NCBI GenBank assembly: GCA_964635975.1
Contig: CAZWPO010000001.1
Span: 124,001 to 188,000, forward strand
DNA length: 64,000 nt
From: UBA5314 sp964635975
Lineage (GTDB): Bacteria; Bacillota; Syntrophomonadia; Syntrophomonadales; Syntrophomonadaceae
Reading direction: 5' to 3'
Position numbers and translations under genes: made by a program. Shown here piece by piece: positions 1 to 9,196 of the stretch. The first letter of the stretch is position 1, and every line of letters begins with the position of its first letter. The notes below the pieces were generated by a model. That model made no database searches, had not been told where the DNA came from, and saw only the letters and a program-made list of their open reading frames with translations.

Positions 1-745
1 GTTTGACCATTTTTTTGTAGATGCTGTAGATGTTTTTTGGGCGTCCTTCTATATCAGCTTCAATGCCTATCTGGCGCAGTCCGTTTTTGATCTGCTCGAT
101 CAAGTCATGCACATAGTCTTCACGTTCGCGCCGTTTGGCTTTTAAACGCCGCGCTATCTCATAATAAATCTCTGGGTCAAGATATGCAAAGGCCAGATCT
201 TCAAGTTCCCATTTGAATTGAAATATCCCCAGGCGATGAGCCAGGGGAGCAAATATCTCGATAGTTTCGAGGGCTATTTCTTTTTGTTTACGCTCCGGCT
301 GAAAGTTCAGGGTCCGCATATTGTGCAGACGGTCTGCCAATTTGATAAGAATGACGCGTATATCTTTGGCCATAGCCAGAAACATTTTACGCAGGTTCTC
401 TGCTTGAGCTTCCTCCCTGGATTTAAAATTAATTCGCGAGAGTTTGGTAACACCATCGACCAGTACTGCTATTTCTTCGCCGAACTCGGCCAGGATGCTT
501 GCATAGCTGGCATCGGTATCTTCCACCACATCATGAAGCAGGGCTGCGCAGATAGAAGGAACATCCATTTCTATTTTGGTTAAGATAAGCGCTACTTCCA
601 CGGGATGAATTATATAAGGCTCCCCGGAAAATCGCATTTGCCCTTGATGAGCTTTCAGGGCATATTCATACGCTCGCGTAATTAGATCAAAATCGGCGCT
701 TATATCATATTCTTTTATTTTCTCATAAATAGCCTGTGGGCCCAT
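1..745 (-). CDS. relA: (p)ppGpp synthetase/hydrolase, RelA/SpoT family (N-terminal part, runs off the window)
   Basis: Translating the minus strand from ATG at 745 gives about 248 residues with no stop before the window edge. The product makes and degrades (p)ppGpp in the stringent response. The visible part is the HD hydrolase domain: a PYIIHPVEVA segment, the metal-binding HDVVEDT motif near residue 65 and LADRLHNMRTL near residue 120. All are intact, so the hydrolase half should be active. The segment beyond about residue 200 starts the synthetase domain, and the end of the gene lies outside the window. Its start is 5 bp after the recJ stop, so the two are probably one transcript. Many Firmicutes have apt between recJ and relA; here it is absent. 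Confidence 0.93.
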   Translation of the reverse strand, partial: MGPQAIYEKIKEYDISADFDLITRAYEYALKAHQGQMRFSGEPYIIHPVEVALILTKIEMDVPSICAALLHDVVEDTDASYASILAEFGEEIAVLVDGVTKLSRINFKSREEAQAENLRKMFLAMAKDIRVILIKLADRLHNMRTLNFQPERKQKEIALETIEIFAPLAHRLGIFQFKWELEDLAFAYLDPEIYYEIARRLKAKRREREDYVHDLIEQIKNGLRQIGIEADIEGRPKNIYSIYKKMVK

Positions 746-750
746 TCAAA

Positions 751-3507
751 TCACCAATCCAGGGCTTTTTTTATCTCCTGCTCAAAAATGGCCAGAGCCT
801 TCTTTTCCCCCTGACCTTCCTGGAAAAATGCAGATTTAGAAAGGTTATCGGGCATAAAATCCCGTTTCCTTAACTTTATTGCCATAATACTACCCTTTTT
901 CTGGACCCTGCACAAGTCCATGTCTTGAAGAATGCGAAAGATTGACTGCAATTCCATGGCTTTCAGGGCTATCCCGGCTGATTTCGACACATGTTTTCGA
1001 ATTGATACTTCATCTGTCTCAAAAACCGATGAATCAATGGTTTGAATTCCGCGCCATACCTTTTGCACAAGCGTTTGATCAGGATATAATGTATCCAGGA
1101 ACCGCTGGTTGGACTCCAAACCCTGTCTGCCAAACGCAATCCTTGCAACTGGTATTTGCCTGGCAGGCCAGTGTTCAGCCACCAAATGGGCTTCTTCCAT
1201 GCTGAAAGGAGCATCAGCAAAATAGATATGCTGGGCAGTCCGGTCTTTATATATTCCTTGAATGAGCCCGCCATCTGTCAGTAAGACGCCTGTACTCTGC
1301 AAAAAAAATTGGCGATGATATCTCCTGCGCGCACGACTGTCTTCCAACCCTGCCTCCGTAATTAGTTCCGGGTATAAGGCTTGCAGGGATTTGATCGTAG
1401 ATGGTCGATTAGCATAAACCAGATACTGCTGGCCTGCAGTCAAAACCATCTGGTCTTCCAGCCAGGTTAATCCAGACAATTCTACTTCCGGCCAATCAAA
1501 AATATTTAAAACTTCATTTTTCCATCTATAATAGCTGCTAACAAAAGCTCTCGTTGAGAGAAGTACTGTGGCCTGGCCGCTGTTGGCTGCCTTCCACAAG
1601 CGCTGCCTATCATCCGGATGCACTGCCCCATGTAGTTCGTTTATCAGCGGGGAATGGAAAAATCCTTCCAGCCAGCTCCTTACCTTCCTCAATAATCTGA
1701 GGGTGGGAAAGACTATTACCATAGCTTGCTTTTTCGCCAGATGAGCAGCCACCTCTCTCAACAGGGCGCCCCTTTTATCAATCGCATCCGGATCATAGCG
1801 GTCAGGTCTGAGAGCAGCTTTGGCATCCATTATCCTGAACTGTGTGGTTTTTCTACCTCTATATTCATTCTCTTTGACATGCCCTGCAATATCTATAAGC
1901 AGTTGTCGATGAGGAAAATTTATAAAATCGCTGCGGTTAAACGCGATACATTCTATTTCTTGATAATCCAGGCGCGCTTTAAAATGCTCCTTGCCCTTGC
2001 CCATCAGCGCGGGGGATTTTAACGATGTACTACGTATGCTAAAAATCGGCTCAGGATTGCCTTCCCCGTAAGGCTGAAGCATGTGCAGTTCACGAACCAG
2101 ATCCTGATTTATTTCTTCCGGTTCAATTTGAACATCGATACGAACATATCTCTTCCCCCAATCCCGGTCTCTTTTCTGTATTTCCCCTGCCCAGGCAATA
2201 ATTGATTGCTTAAATATATCATACTGATCTTTTGACACCCTAAATCCCGCTGCCATGTTATGGCCGCCAAATTGCATGATAGACTCCCGGCATTCTGATA
2301 AGGCTTCAAAAATATTGTACCCGGGCAGGCTGCGGGCTGAGCCTCGCCCTGATTCCTCCTCCCATCCTATCATTAAGACGGGCTTCCGGTAGCGATCACA
2401 AAGCCTGGAAGCAGCGATTCCCAGCACCCCGTGATGCCAATTTTCAGATGCTAGAACTAGAGCCGGGATTTCATCATCTTCTTCAATAGCTATCATAGCG
2501 GCTGCTTCGTCTATGATGCTTTCCTCTATTGCCTTTCGTTTATCGTTCAAATGGCAAAGGTGTCTGGCAAGAGCCCTGGCTTGTTCACCGGCCGGGTTCA
2601 TTAATAACTCCGCACTGAGTCGCGCATTCTCTATGCGTCCAGCAGCATTGATTCTCGGAGCCAGCACGAAGGCCAGTTGCCAGGCGTCAATACCACTACT
2701 TTCAATTCCGCTCTCTTCGAGCAATGCTTGGATTCCTGGAGGGCATTCACTTCTAATTATTTTCAAGCCTTCCTTAACTAAGATACGATTATCCCCCTGT
2801 AAAGGGACCACATCAGCTACTGTGGCCAGTGCCGCTAGGGCTAACCATTCAGCAAATACCGATCCGGGCAAGCGGTCCTTCCCCAGCTCCCGGACCAGTT
2901 GATATACCACACCAGCCCCGCATAGTTCTCTGCTATCCATGCAATCATCCAACTTCGGATTAATGATTGCCAGTGCACGCGGAAGCTTAACACCCGGATT
3001 GTGATGATCAGTTATAATAACATCTATATTCAACTGAGTGGCCCGGTCAACTTCGTCCAGCGAATTGATTCCGCAGTCTACACTTATTAAAAGACGACAC
3101 CCTTTATCAGCTAGTTGGTTTATAGAGGCCGGATTTAGCCCGTAGCCTTCCTTGAATCGGTCCGGAATGTAATAGCTGGCCTTGCATCCCATAGCCTGTA
3201 AACAACTAGTTAGAATTACTACTGAACACACTCCATCCACATCATAATCACCATAAACTACTATTTTTTCGCCTGTTCTCTGCGCTCTTTGAATTCGTTT
3301 AACGGCATCCTCCATACCGCTCATTCCTTGTGGCGAACTCAAATCGTCAAGAGAGCTCCACAGGAACTTTTGTGCTTCGGGCAATGAGGTTATCCCCCTC
3401 TGGAGCAGCAGTTTCGCCAGAACTCTTGATATTTTTAGGGTGGATGCATATTGATTTATAAGATCGCCCGGATCGGGCTCTAATTGCCATATTCTATCCT
3501 GATTCAT
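751..3507 (-). CDS. recJ: Single-stranded-DNA-specific exonuclease RecJ, with long C-terminal extension
   Basis: 5'-3' single-strand DNA exonuclease of recombinational repair. DHH-family motifs are clear: GDYDVDGV at about residues 86-93, a DHHNPG motif near residue 163 and the DHHA1 motif GGHNMAAGF near residue 405. ATG at 3507 is chosen because AAGGAG lies five bases upstream; an in-frame ATG at 3543 has no comparable site. The protein is about 918 residues, longer than the 570-790 usual for RecJ. The extra C-terminal 350 or so residues contain a segment resembling a helicase C-terminal lobe (VVFPTLRLL, then LSTRAFV), with no Walker A motif seen. It lies directly upstream of relA. Confidence 0.93.
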   Translation of the reverse strand: MNQDRIWQLEPDPGDLINQYASTLKISRVLAKLLLQRGITSLPEAQKFLWSSLDDLSSPQGMSGMEDAVKRIQRAQRTGEKIVVYGDYDVDGVCSVVILTSCLQAMGCKASYYIPDRFKEGYGLNPASINQLADKGCRLLISVDCGINSLDEVDRATQLNIDVIITDHHNPGVKLPRALAIINPKLDDCMDSRELCGAGVVYQLVRELGKDRLPGSVFAEWLALAALATVADVVPLQGDNRILVKEGLKIIRSECPPGIQALLEESGIESSGIDAWQLAFVLAPRINAAGRIENARLSAELLMNPAGEQARALARHLCHLNDKRKAIEESIIDEAAAMIAIEEDDEIPALVLASENWHHGVLGIAASRLCDRYRKPVLMIGWEEESGRGSARSLPGYNIFEALSECRESIMQFGGHNMAAGFRVSKDQYDIFKQSIIAWAGEIQKRDRDWGKRYVRIDVQIEPEEINQDLVRELHMLQPYGEGNPEPIFSIRSTSLKSPALMGKGKEHFKARLDYQEIECIAFNRSDFINFPHRQLLIDIAGHVKENEYRGRKTTQFRIMDAKAALRPDRYDPDAIDKRGALLREVAAHLAKKQAMVIVFPTLRLLRKVRSWLEGFFHSPLINELHGAVHPDDRQRLWKAANSGQATVLLSTRAFVSSYYRWKNEVLNIFDWPEVELSGLTWLEDQMVLTAGQQYLVYANRPSTIKSLQALYPELITEAGLEDSRARRRYHRQFFLQSTGVLLTDGGLIQGIYKDRTAQHIYFADAPFSMEEAHLVAEHWPARQIPVARIAFGRQGLESNQRFLDTLYPDQTLVQKVWRGIQTIDSSVFETDEVSIRKHVSKSAGIALKAMELQSIFRILQDMDLCRVQKKGSIMAIKLRKRDFMPDNLSKSAFFQEGQGEKKALAIFEQEIKKALDW

Positions 3508-3641
3508 CCAGACTCCTTGCACAGTTTTAATTTGCATGACCAATATTTTATCCCATAATTACTAAGAGGATATCAAATTCGCCCGGAACATCCAAGAGAT
3601 CTAACTTTAAATTAAGCTGTATACTATTATCCCTTAAAACC

Positions 3642-3677
3642 AAAAGACAGCAAAGGTATATACCATTGCTGTCTTTT
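3642..3677. terminator. Terminator-like inverted repeat in a divergent gap
   Basis: A perfect 12-bp stem, AAAAGACAGCAA against TTGCTGTCTTTT, encloses 12 bases, so a T tract follows the stem on either strand. It sits between the divergent recJ and ATPase genes, so it is downstream of neither. It could be an attenuator in a 5' leader, the end of a small transcript, or a remnant. The rest of the gap (3508-3758) shows nothing recognisable. Confidence 0.4.
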
Positions 3678-3758
3678 CATCCCGCTTTTCTGTATAAAGT
3701 AATATTCACTTTCATATACATTATCCGGAAAGCAAATATATCTGAGAGGTGAAGGTGG

Positions 3759-4853
3759 ATGGGGAGAATACAACATGTATTTCCCGGCGGCAATACCAGC
3801 GAGGGTTTCTATTCATTTTATGAACATGTAGCAAAGCCCTGCGTGAAGAGAAAAATAATCCTGAAAGGGGGGCCGGGTGTCGGCAAGTCAACATTTATGA
3901 AAAAGGTCGGTAAGTATTTTGAGAATTTAGGACAGGACATAGAATACCACTGGTGTTCGTCCGACAATGATTCTCTTGATGGTGTGGTAATTGGCGACCA
4001 TCTGGTTTGCCTTCTGGATGGCACTGCCCCTCATGTTGTAGATCCTAAGTTTCCGGGGGCTGTCGATGAAATAATAAACCTGGGTCAATTCTGGAACCGT
4101 GATACTATTTTTCAAGCTCGAGCTGAAGTAATCAGCTTGAGCACAGATATCTCGCGGTGCTTCAACCGAGCTTACCTGCGCCTGCGTGAGGCCAAACAGG
4201 CCGTGGACGAGTGGGTTTCCTTTCTCCAAGAAGCCCGGGATGAGACGGCTATAAATCGCAATATATTGGCCCTTAGCGATGAATTTACCCGTGGTTCGGT
4301 TCCCTGTACCGAAGCATGTCGTCATCTTTTTGCAGCGGCAATTACACCAGATGGGCTGAAAGCCAACCTGGAAACCCTGCTAGACAATAAGCACACTTTT
4401 TTTGGTATAAAGGGCAGCCCGGGAAGCGGTGTTAAAGAACTGTTAGGCAACGTGCTCCAGCAGTTAACCATGCGCAGTGCCTATGCTGAAGTCTATCACA
4501 ATCCTCTGGTTCCCGGGGAAATAGACCTGATTGTTCTGCCCTCCCAGAAGCTGGTCATGCTTGACGTATCCAGCACTCTTCTGGATTATACAAAGAGTCT
4601 CCCCAGTATTAAATTTAAACGCTGGTTGGACTTTGACCAGCTTGCTGATGCCTCTTGTCTAAATACCCATAAAGCAAAAATTGAAGACTCCCACCAGCGT
4701 ATGCAGAAAAACATTGAAGTAGCTGTTGCTTATATTGCACAAGCTAAGGAGATCCATGACCAGTTGGAAACCTTATATGTTCCGGCTATGGACTTTGATG
4801 ATATTGATTTGTTTAGGGAGGAATTGCAGAAAGAACTCGATGCTTATTTTTAG
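3759..4853 (+). CDS. P-loop ATPase of the PRK06851 type, function unknown
   Basis: A 364-residue cytoplasmic protein with a clear Walker A motif (GGPGVGKST, about residues 37-45) after a conserved NTSEGFYSFY segment. Family members look like two tandem P-loop halves. Here the second half, near residue 216, reads GSPGSGVKE, so the Walker Lys-Ser/Thr is lost and that half probably does not hydrolyse ATP. A good ribosome site (GAGAGGTG) precedes the ATG. The family is common in spore-forming Firmicutes, but I know of no demonstrated function. It is monocistronic by position, with a divergent gene upstream. Confidence 0.75.
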   Translation: MGRIQHVFPGGNTSEGFYSFYEHVAKPCVKRKIILKGGPGVGKSTFMKKVGKYFENLGQDIEYHWCSSDNDSLDGVVIGDHLVCLLDGTAPHVVDPKFPGAVDEIINLGQFWNRDTIFQARAEVISLSTDISRCFNRAYLRLREAKQAVDEWVSFLQEARDETAINRNILALSDEFTRGSVPCTEACRHLFAAAITPDGLKANLETLLDNKHTFFGIKGSPGSGVKELLGNVLQQLTMRSAYAEVYHNPLVPGEIDLIVLPSQKLVMLDVSSTLLDYTKSLPSIKFKRWLDFDQLADASCLNTHKAKIEDSHQRMQKNIEVAVAYIAQAKEIHDQLETLYVPAMDFDDIDLFREELQKELDAYF

Positions 4854-5004
4854 AAACGGGGGTATTTTCCTTCGGTTTTAAGGTTTTTCATTTTTATAAA
4901 TTCCTCACAATCACCTATATGCAATTTCCTTTAATCTTCAATTCCCTAATTGATTGGCGGATTAGCGAGATAAATATTATTGTTGGTTCAGCAAACACCT
5001 AAAG

Positions 5005-5036
5005 GAAGGTTAGCGTCTGGACCTTTTTTTCTTTTT
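5005..5036 (+). terminator. Weak intrinsic terminator after the ATPase gene
   Basis: A short stem AAGGT/ACCTT (5006-5010 with 5021-5025) is followed by a run of seven T and then CTTTTT. The short stem makes this tentative. Apart from this and the palindrome at 5091, the gap 4854-5125 shows nothing. Confidence 0.35.
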
Positions 5037-5090
5037 ATAAAGTCCCCAAGTTACCAGCTCTAAAATACATAACAACCTCTTTTAAGGACA

Positions 5091-5104
5091 AGATATGCAT
5101 ATCT
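5091..5104. promoter_or_regulatory. 14-bp perfect palindrome, candidate operator
   Basis: AGATATGCATATCT is self-complementary over its whole length and sits 21 bp upstream of the start codon of the Cys-rich protein, where a repressor could block the promoter. No regulator is assigned. Confidence 0.35.
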
Positions 5105-5125
5105 ATAAAAAAGGAGGTTCGCTCA

Positions 5126-5467
5126 ATGCCAGTAATGGAGACCACAATAACCAAATACCAGGCTTGTATCGATGCCTGCACGAAATGCCTACAGGTTTGT
5201 AATCAGTGTTTTAATTCTTGCTTACAGGAACCTGATGCCAAGGCCCGCGCCAAATGCATTAAAACCCTGCGCGTCTGTGCTGACATCTGCTCCCTGGCTG
5301 TAGAGGCTATGACCATGGACAGCTCAGAGGCAAAAGATATCTGTAATCTCTGTAGAACTATTTGTGATGCCTGTGCAAGTGAATGTTTTATGTTTAAGGA
5401 TAATCATTGCCAGGAATGTGCCAGAGTTTGCAAAGAATGCGCCGACGCCTGCGCTAAGATGCCCTAA
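5126..5467 (+). CDS. Four-helix-bundle, Cys-rich protein (DUF326 / copper storage protein type)
   Basis: 113 residues with 19 cysteines, most arranged as CxxxC and CxxC along predicted helices (for example CIDACTKCLQVC and CQECARVCKECADAC). This is the pattern of the DUF326 family that includes cytosolic copper storage proteins, which bind many Cu(I) ions inside a four-helix bundle. No signal peptide is present, so a cytosolic form is inferred. The start is set by AAGGAGG eight bases upstream. A perfect palindrome lies just upstream and a strong terminator just downstream, so the gene looks like a separately regulated unit. Copper binding is inferred from family membership only. Confidence 0.82.
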   Translation: MPVMETTITKYQACIDACTKCLQVCNQCFNSCLQEPDAKARAKCIKTLRVCADICSLAVEAMTMDSSEAKDICNLCRTICDACASECFMFKDNHCQECARVCKECADACAKMP

Positions 5468-5506
5468 GTATTAACCAAACTGAAGTTTTTAGCTCCTTTG
5501 GGCTAT

Positions 5507-5540
5507 AAAGGGGATGTTTTCTAGCGCATCCCCTTTAACT
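5507..5540. terminator. Bidirectional terminator between convergent genes
   Basis: AAAGGGGATG (5507-5516) pairs with CATCCCCTTT (5527-5536). It separates the Cys-rich gene from the convergent ClC remnant. A second hairpin (GGCGAAGAA 5643-5651 with TTCTTCGCC 5663-5671), without a U tract, lies in the same gap. Confidence 0.65.
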
Positions 5541-5711
5541 GGAAACAGCATATGATTATCCAATAGTGAAAGCCTCTAATGTTGCTCATTTGCCGTCGTT
5601 CAAAGAGGCGCAAAATCCTCCACAGTAAACAGCATTATCAATGGCGAAGAAGCAAGTAAGCATTCTTCGCCCTACATATTTTGAAAGTGGTCTATTGACC
5701 TTTGTCCGAAT

Positions 5712-7282
5712 TTAAACCTCGCCCTGAATGTGTCCCGACATTTGCAGCAATACTCTTTTGACTTTTTTAGCCTGTCTCTCGCTAGTAAGTATGTTTAAAT
5801 AATCTCCAGCGATTATCCGCGTTTCTCCTTTGGGTATGATATGGTTCTCTCCCCTCTTAATATTAACCAAAAGGCAATTTGGCGGCCAAGTGATATCCTT
5901 TATCATCTTTGTTTCCAGGAAAGACCCCACGCTCACCGCCACTTCAAGAAGGGTGTTTTGGCTTGAAGTATTATGAGAAGCCTCAGACCTTTGTCTGGCT
6001 AATACGCTCTCCAATAAACGGTCATAAATCGCTTGTGATTTTAATAAATCAGCCACAATATAAGCTGTCATTGACACGGTTATCAGAGCCGGTAGATGTT
6101 CAAAGGATCCTGTCATTTCTGTAATAAGGATACTGCCGGTGATGGGCGCTTTGACTATAGCCGTGAAATATGCGGCCATGGCAAAGACCACAAAATTGTT
6201 GCTAAAAGAAGTATCTATATGCCAGATCATTTCTGCGACACCGCTGAAAACCCCGCCGGCCAGGGCCCCCATTACCAGCATGGGCATAAATATCCCCCCC
6301 GGGGCTCCGGTGCCGTAACTGAACATGGTCAGCCCAAAATGGGTGATCAATAGCAATGACAGTATCATGAGCGGATATTGATGGTTATGTATACCTTCGA
6401 TAAGACCCTGCCCTCCCCCCAGTGTCTGGGGAATCCAGAAGCCGACCGGAATGGTCAACAATAGCGGAACCAGCATCACGATTCTTTTAGGTAGCAGCGG
6501 CCTGGAGTAAAGATTAAGAGATTTGATCAATGACTAGTTAAATACCATTCCAAATAAACCAGTTATAATCCCTAAAAGGATCAATAGCGGGAAAAATTTC
6601 ATCGGTAGAACCGGTAAAGAATGAAAATCAAAAATTGGTCTTATGCCAAAAAAGTTTTTAGAGACGTAATCAGCCGTAAGGGAGGCTGCCATCGCCGAGA
6701 GTAAAACTGGGGGGGAAAAGTTTTTATGCAATTCCTCCAATGAAAATACTACCCCGGCCAGAGGAGCATTAAAAGCCGCAGCCAAACCGGCACTCGCTCC
6801 GCTGGTTATAAGAATTCTTTCTTTCACCCCGACACCGTTTAACAGGCGATTTACCCCCTGCCCGGCAACAGCACCCAGCTGTATGGATGGTCCTTCACGC
6901 CCCAGCGACATACCGGAACCGATAGCCAGCACCCCACCAGCAAACTTGCATGCCAGTATTTTCAACCAGTTCATATTTAACTGCCGAAGCACTGCGCCCT
7001 TGACCTGAGGAATGCCGCTCCCGCTTATCATCGGCTCATAGCTAACCATTTTACCAAGGATTAATGCTATCACCACCAGTACAATAATCCACAACCCGGT
7101 CCACCAGAATGAGTGTGAACCGAGAAACGCATAAAGCCTCTCCAGCCAGGCAGCGCTTGACTTCAATATATACCTGAAGAGTACTACTACAGCACCGGTT
7201 ACCAAACCGGTCAGGATACCCTCAAAAAAAAGCGCACTTTAAAGCGCCGTTTATGAATAATGCCCTCAAGCGTTGAATGCAT
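5712..7282 (-). pseudogene. clcA: ClC-type chloride channel/exchanger, interrupted by a frameshift and an in-frame amber stop
   Basis: Three pieces on the minus strand join into one ClC protein with a C-terminal TrkA-C-like domain. ATG at 7282, with GGGAG six bases upstream, opens an N-terminus typed KRRFKVRFF. The frame is lost at a run of eight T (minus strand; 7224-7231), where nine would restore EGILTGLVTGAVVV. The body then shows the ClC signatures GSGIPQVKG, GREGPSIQLG and GLAAAFNAPLAGVVF. A TAG at 6534-6536 stops it after GMVFN, and the same frame continues to 5712 through GGGQGLI and GAPGGIFMPML. Two independent lesions favour decay, although sequencing error at the homopolymer cannot be excluded. 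If functional, it would exchange chloride and protons across the membrane. Confidence 0.8.
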
Positions 7283-7436
7283 TTAATTCTCCCGATAAAT
7301 TATATTATGATTAAGATTACAGCTTGGACATACCGGTACAGTGGATGTTTCATCTGTAATTTTATCGTATCCTTCAAAATTCTTGAATACGCTTTAACCA
7401 CAGACAGAAACTTTCATTTAAACTCCTTTTATTGGT

Positions 7437-9074
7437 CTATACAGTTTCATCATCCATCAGCGTAATGTAAGAATCAGCAGTTGCAGCTCCCCCCACAACT
7501 GACTTAATTGTCAATTTTACCCGGGGATCCACCGTTATGCGCAGGTGTTCCTGTAACTCAGTCACTTCCCTGGGGGTTATAGTATTTGGAGTATTGACTG
7601 TGGCAAATACGCCTATATTATCTTGTTGATGCTCAAATTTAAGCTGGTTAACTGCAATCCCCGAAATATCCTGAGAAAGATACCAGGTAATTTCGTTTAG
7701 AAGAATATCATATAACTTTTGGTCTTCACCATTAAGTTGTGGTCGGCTGTCAGAGGATATATTGATAAAGTGAGATGCATCCGCATCTTTGGTTAGGATA
7801 GAGCGAACCACCAGCTTTATCGATTCCTCAACTTCCCTGTTCAGCTGCTTTTCAATATTTTCAACTTCAGCAGGTGTGATGGCCCGGGGGGTCCGGACAC
7901 TTGCGGTTATTAATGTATTTTCGTTTTTGACATCCTTGGCAACATCAATTAACTGGGCTCCGTTGAAATTATTTATCTGCTGGCTGACAAGCTGAGAAAC
8001 ATGGTTCATAAAATCCGTTTCTTGATTGGTTTGATCTCGTTTTTTTATCTCCTCATCACTGACAAAGACCGGTCCGTTGCGGTCAGCATCCTTGGATGTG
8101 ACAGAACGTATAATCAACTTAGCGCTGGGATTAATGTTTTCTTGGAGACTCTTTTCCAAAACAGCCACCCTTTGGGGATCGAATTCCTGCGGAGTAATGA
8201 CTGTAGCTATAACCTCAAGCAGGCTGGCAGTTTGTTCAAACTTCACATCCGACAGCCTGGCCCCTGCATAAGCCCCAAGTTCTTCGTTAAGTACAGCACG
8301 GATTTCTTTGTCCAGCTTTCTTTCTCCAACAATTTTTATAAGGGTCTGGGTCATAAAAGCGGTAGCCAGTAATAGAATAATAAAACTTATTCCCAATCTT
8401 CTTAGAACGAAATTTAAGGACAGTTTGTTCCCCACCCTGTCGTAATGAACCAATCCCTGCAATAGAAAGACAGTGGCTGCAGCAAATTCGATGGCGACAA
8501 AGTTCACTAAAAACAACAAAAATGCTCCCCAGGCTAAAAGCCAGTTACCTGCAGCAACATTCAAACCACATGCAGCAAGGGGCGGAACCAGCGCCGTAGC
8601 AATAGCTACTCCAGGTAAAGCCGGGCTGATTTTTTCGTTTACCAGTGCATAAGCCCCGGCTAAGCCTGAGGCCAGGGCTATTAATACGTCATAGATATTG
8701 GGTTGGGTGCGTGATAAAATTTCTGACGAAAAATCGGGGCGTAATGGGATTAATCCGATAAGAACCGGCAATCCAATTGCCAGTATGACACCGGCAATTT
8801 CAGCCAATAAAGCATTTTTTAAAAGTTTGCGGTCTCCGGTTAGAAGGCTCAAGGCAATGCCAAAAATAGGTCCCATTAAGGGAGCTACCAGCATAGCCCC
8901 TATCACCACGGCAGTGCTGTTAGCCAACAATCCGAAGGTTGCAATAATAGCAGAAAGGCATACTAACAAATAGTAAGAGCTAGAGGGTCGTGAAGGTTCA
9001 ATAATACGGTGCCAGGCTGCTTCTCGCTCCTCCTGGGGCATACGCTTGGGCATAAAATGCAGGTTAAATTTCAT
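7437..9074 (-). CDS. DUF389 (TIGR00341-type) integral membrane protein with three C-terminal repeats
   Basis: 545 residues. The N-terminal half is the DUF389 membrane domain, recognised by ANSTAVVIGAMLVAPLMGPI near residue 52, with about six or seven hydrophobic segments to residue 245. The C-terminal part holds three tandem repeats of about 80 residues. Each has an alpha/beta pattern with a TPxxxTPxEVxxLExxL-like core and a (K)LxIRSVxxKDAD-like end (about residues 255-345, 355-435 and 445-535). The function of DUF389 proteins is not established to my knowledge, and the repeats probably form a soluble domain. The start has AAAGG upstream. The gap to the ClC remnant (7283-7436) shows nothing. 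Confidence 0.8.
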   Translation of the reverse strand: MKFNLHFMPKRMPQEEREAAWHRIIEPSRPSSSYYLLVCLSAIIATFGLLANSTAVVIGAMLVAPLMGPIFGIALSLLTGDRKLLKNALLAEIAGVILAIGLPVLIGLIPLRPDFSSEILSRTQPNIYDVLIALASGLAGAYALVNEKISPALPGVAIATALVPPLAACGLNVAAGNWLLAWGAFLLFLVNFVAIEFAAATVFLLQGLVHYDRVGNKLSLNFVLRRLGISFIILLLATAFMTQTLIKIVGERKLDKEIRAVLNEELGAYAGARLSDVKFEQTASLLEVIATVITPQEFDPQRVAVLEKSLQENINPSAKLIIRSVTSKDADRNGPVFVSDEEIKKRDQTNQETDFMNHVSQLVSQQINNFNGAQLIDVAKDVKNENTLITASVRTPRAITPAEVENIEKQLNREVEESIKLVVRSILTKDADASHFINISSDSRPQLNGEDQKLYDILLNEITWYLSQDISGIAVNQLKFEHQQDNIGVFATVNTPNTITPREVTELQEHLRITVDPRVKLTIKSVVGGAATADSYITLMDDETV

Positions 9075-9196
9075 ATGTATACCTTTTTTACATATTACAA
9101 TGTTGTAATGAAATCAATTTTCGCCATTAAAGTAGTTTTTCCTCTATCATCTGCAGTGCATACTGACTAACACCCTTGATCAAAGAAATGATGTTC

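Noticed and set aside
6534..6536. TAG read as pyrrolysine in the ClC gene
   Set aside because: No pyl genes are in the window, the position is not catalytic, and a second lesion in the same gene argues for decay.
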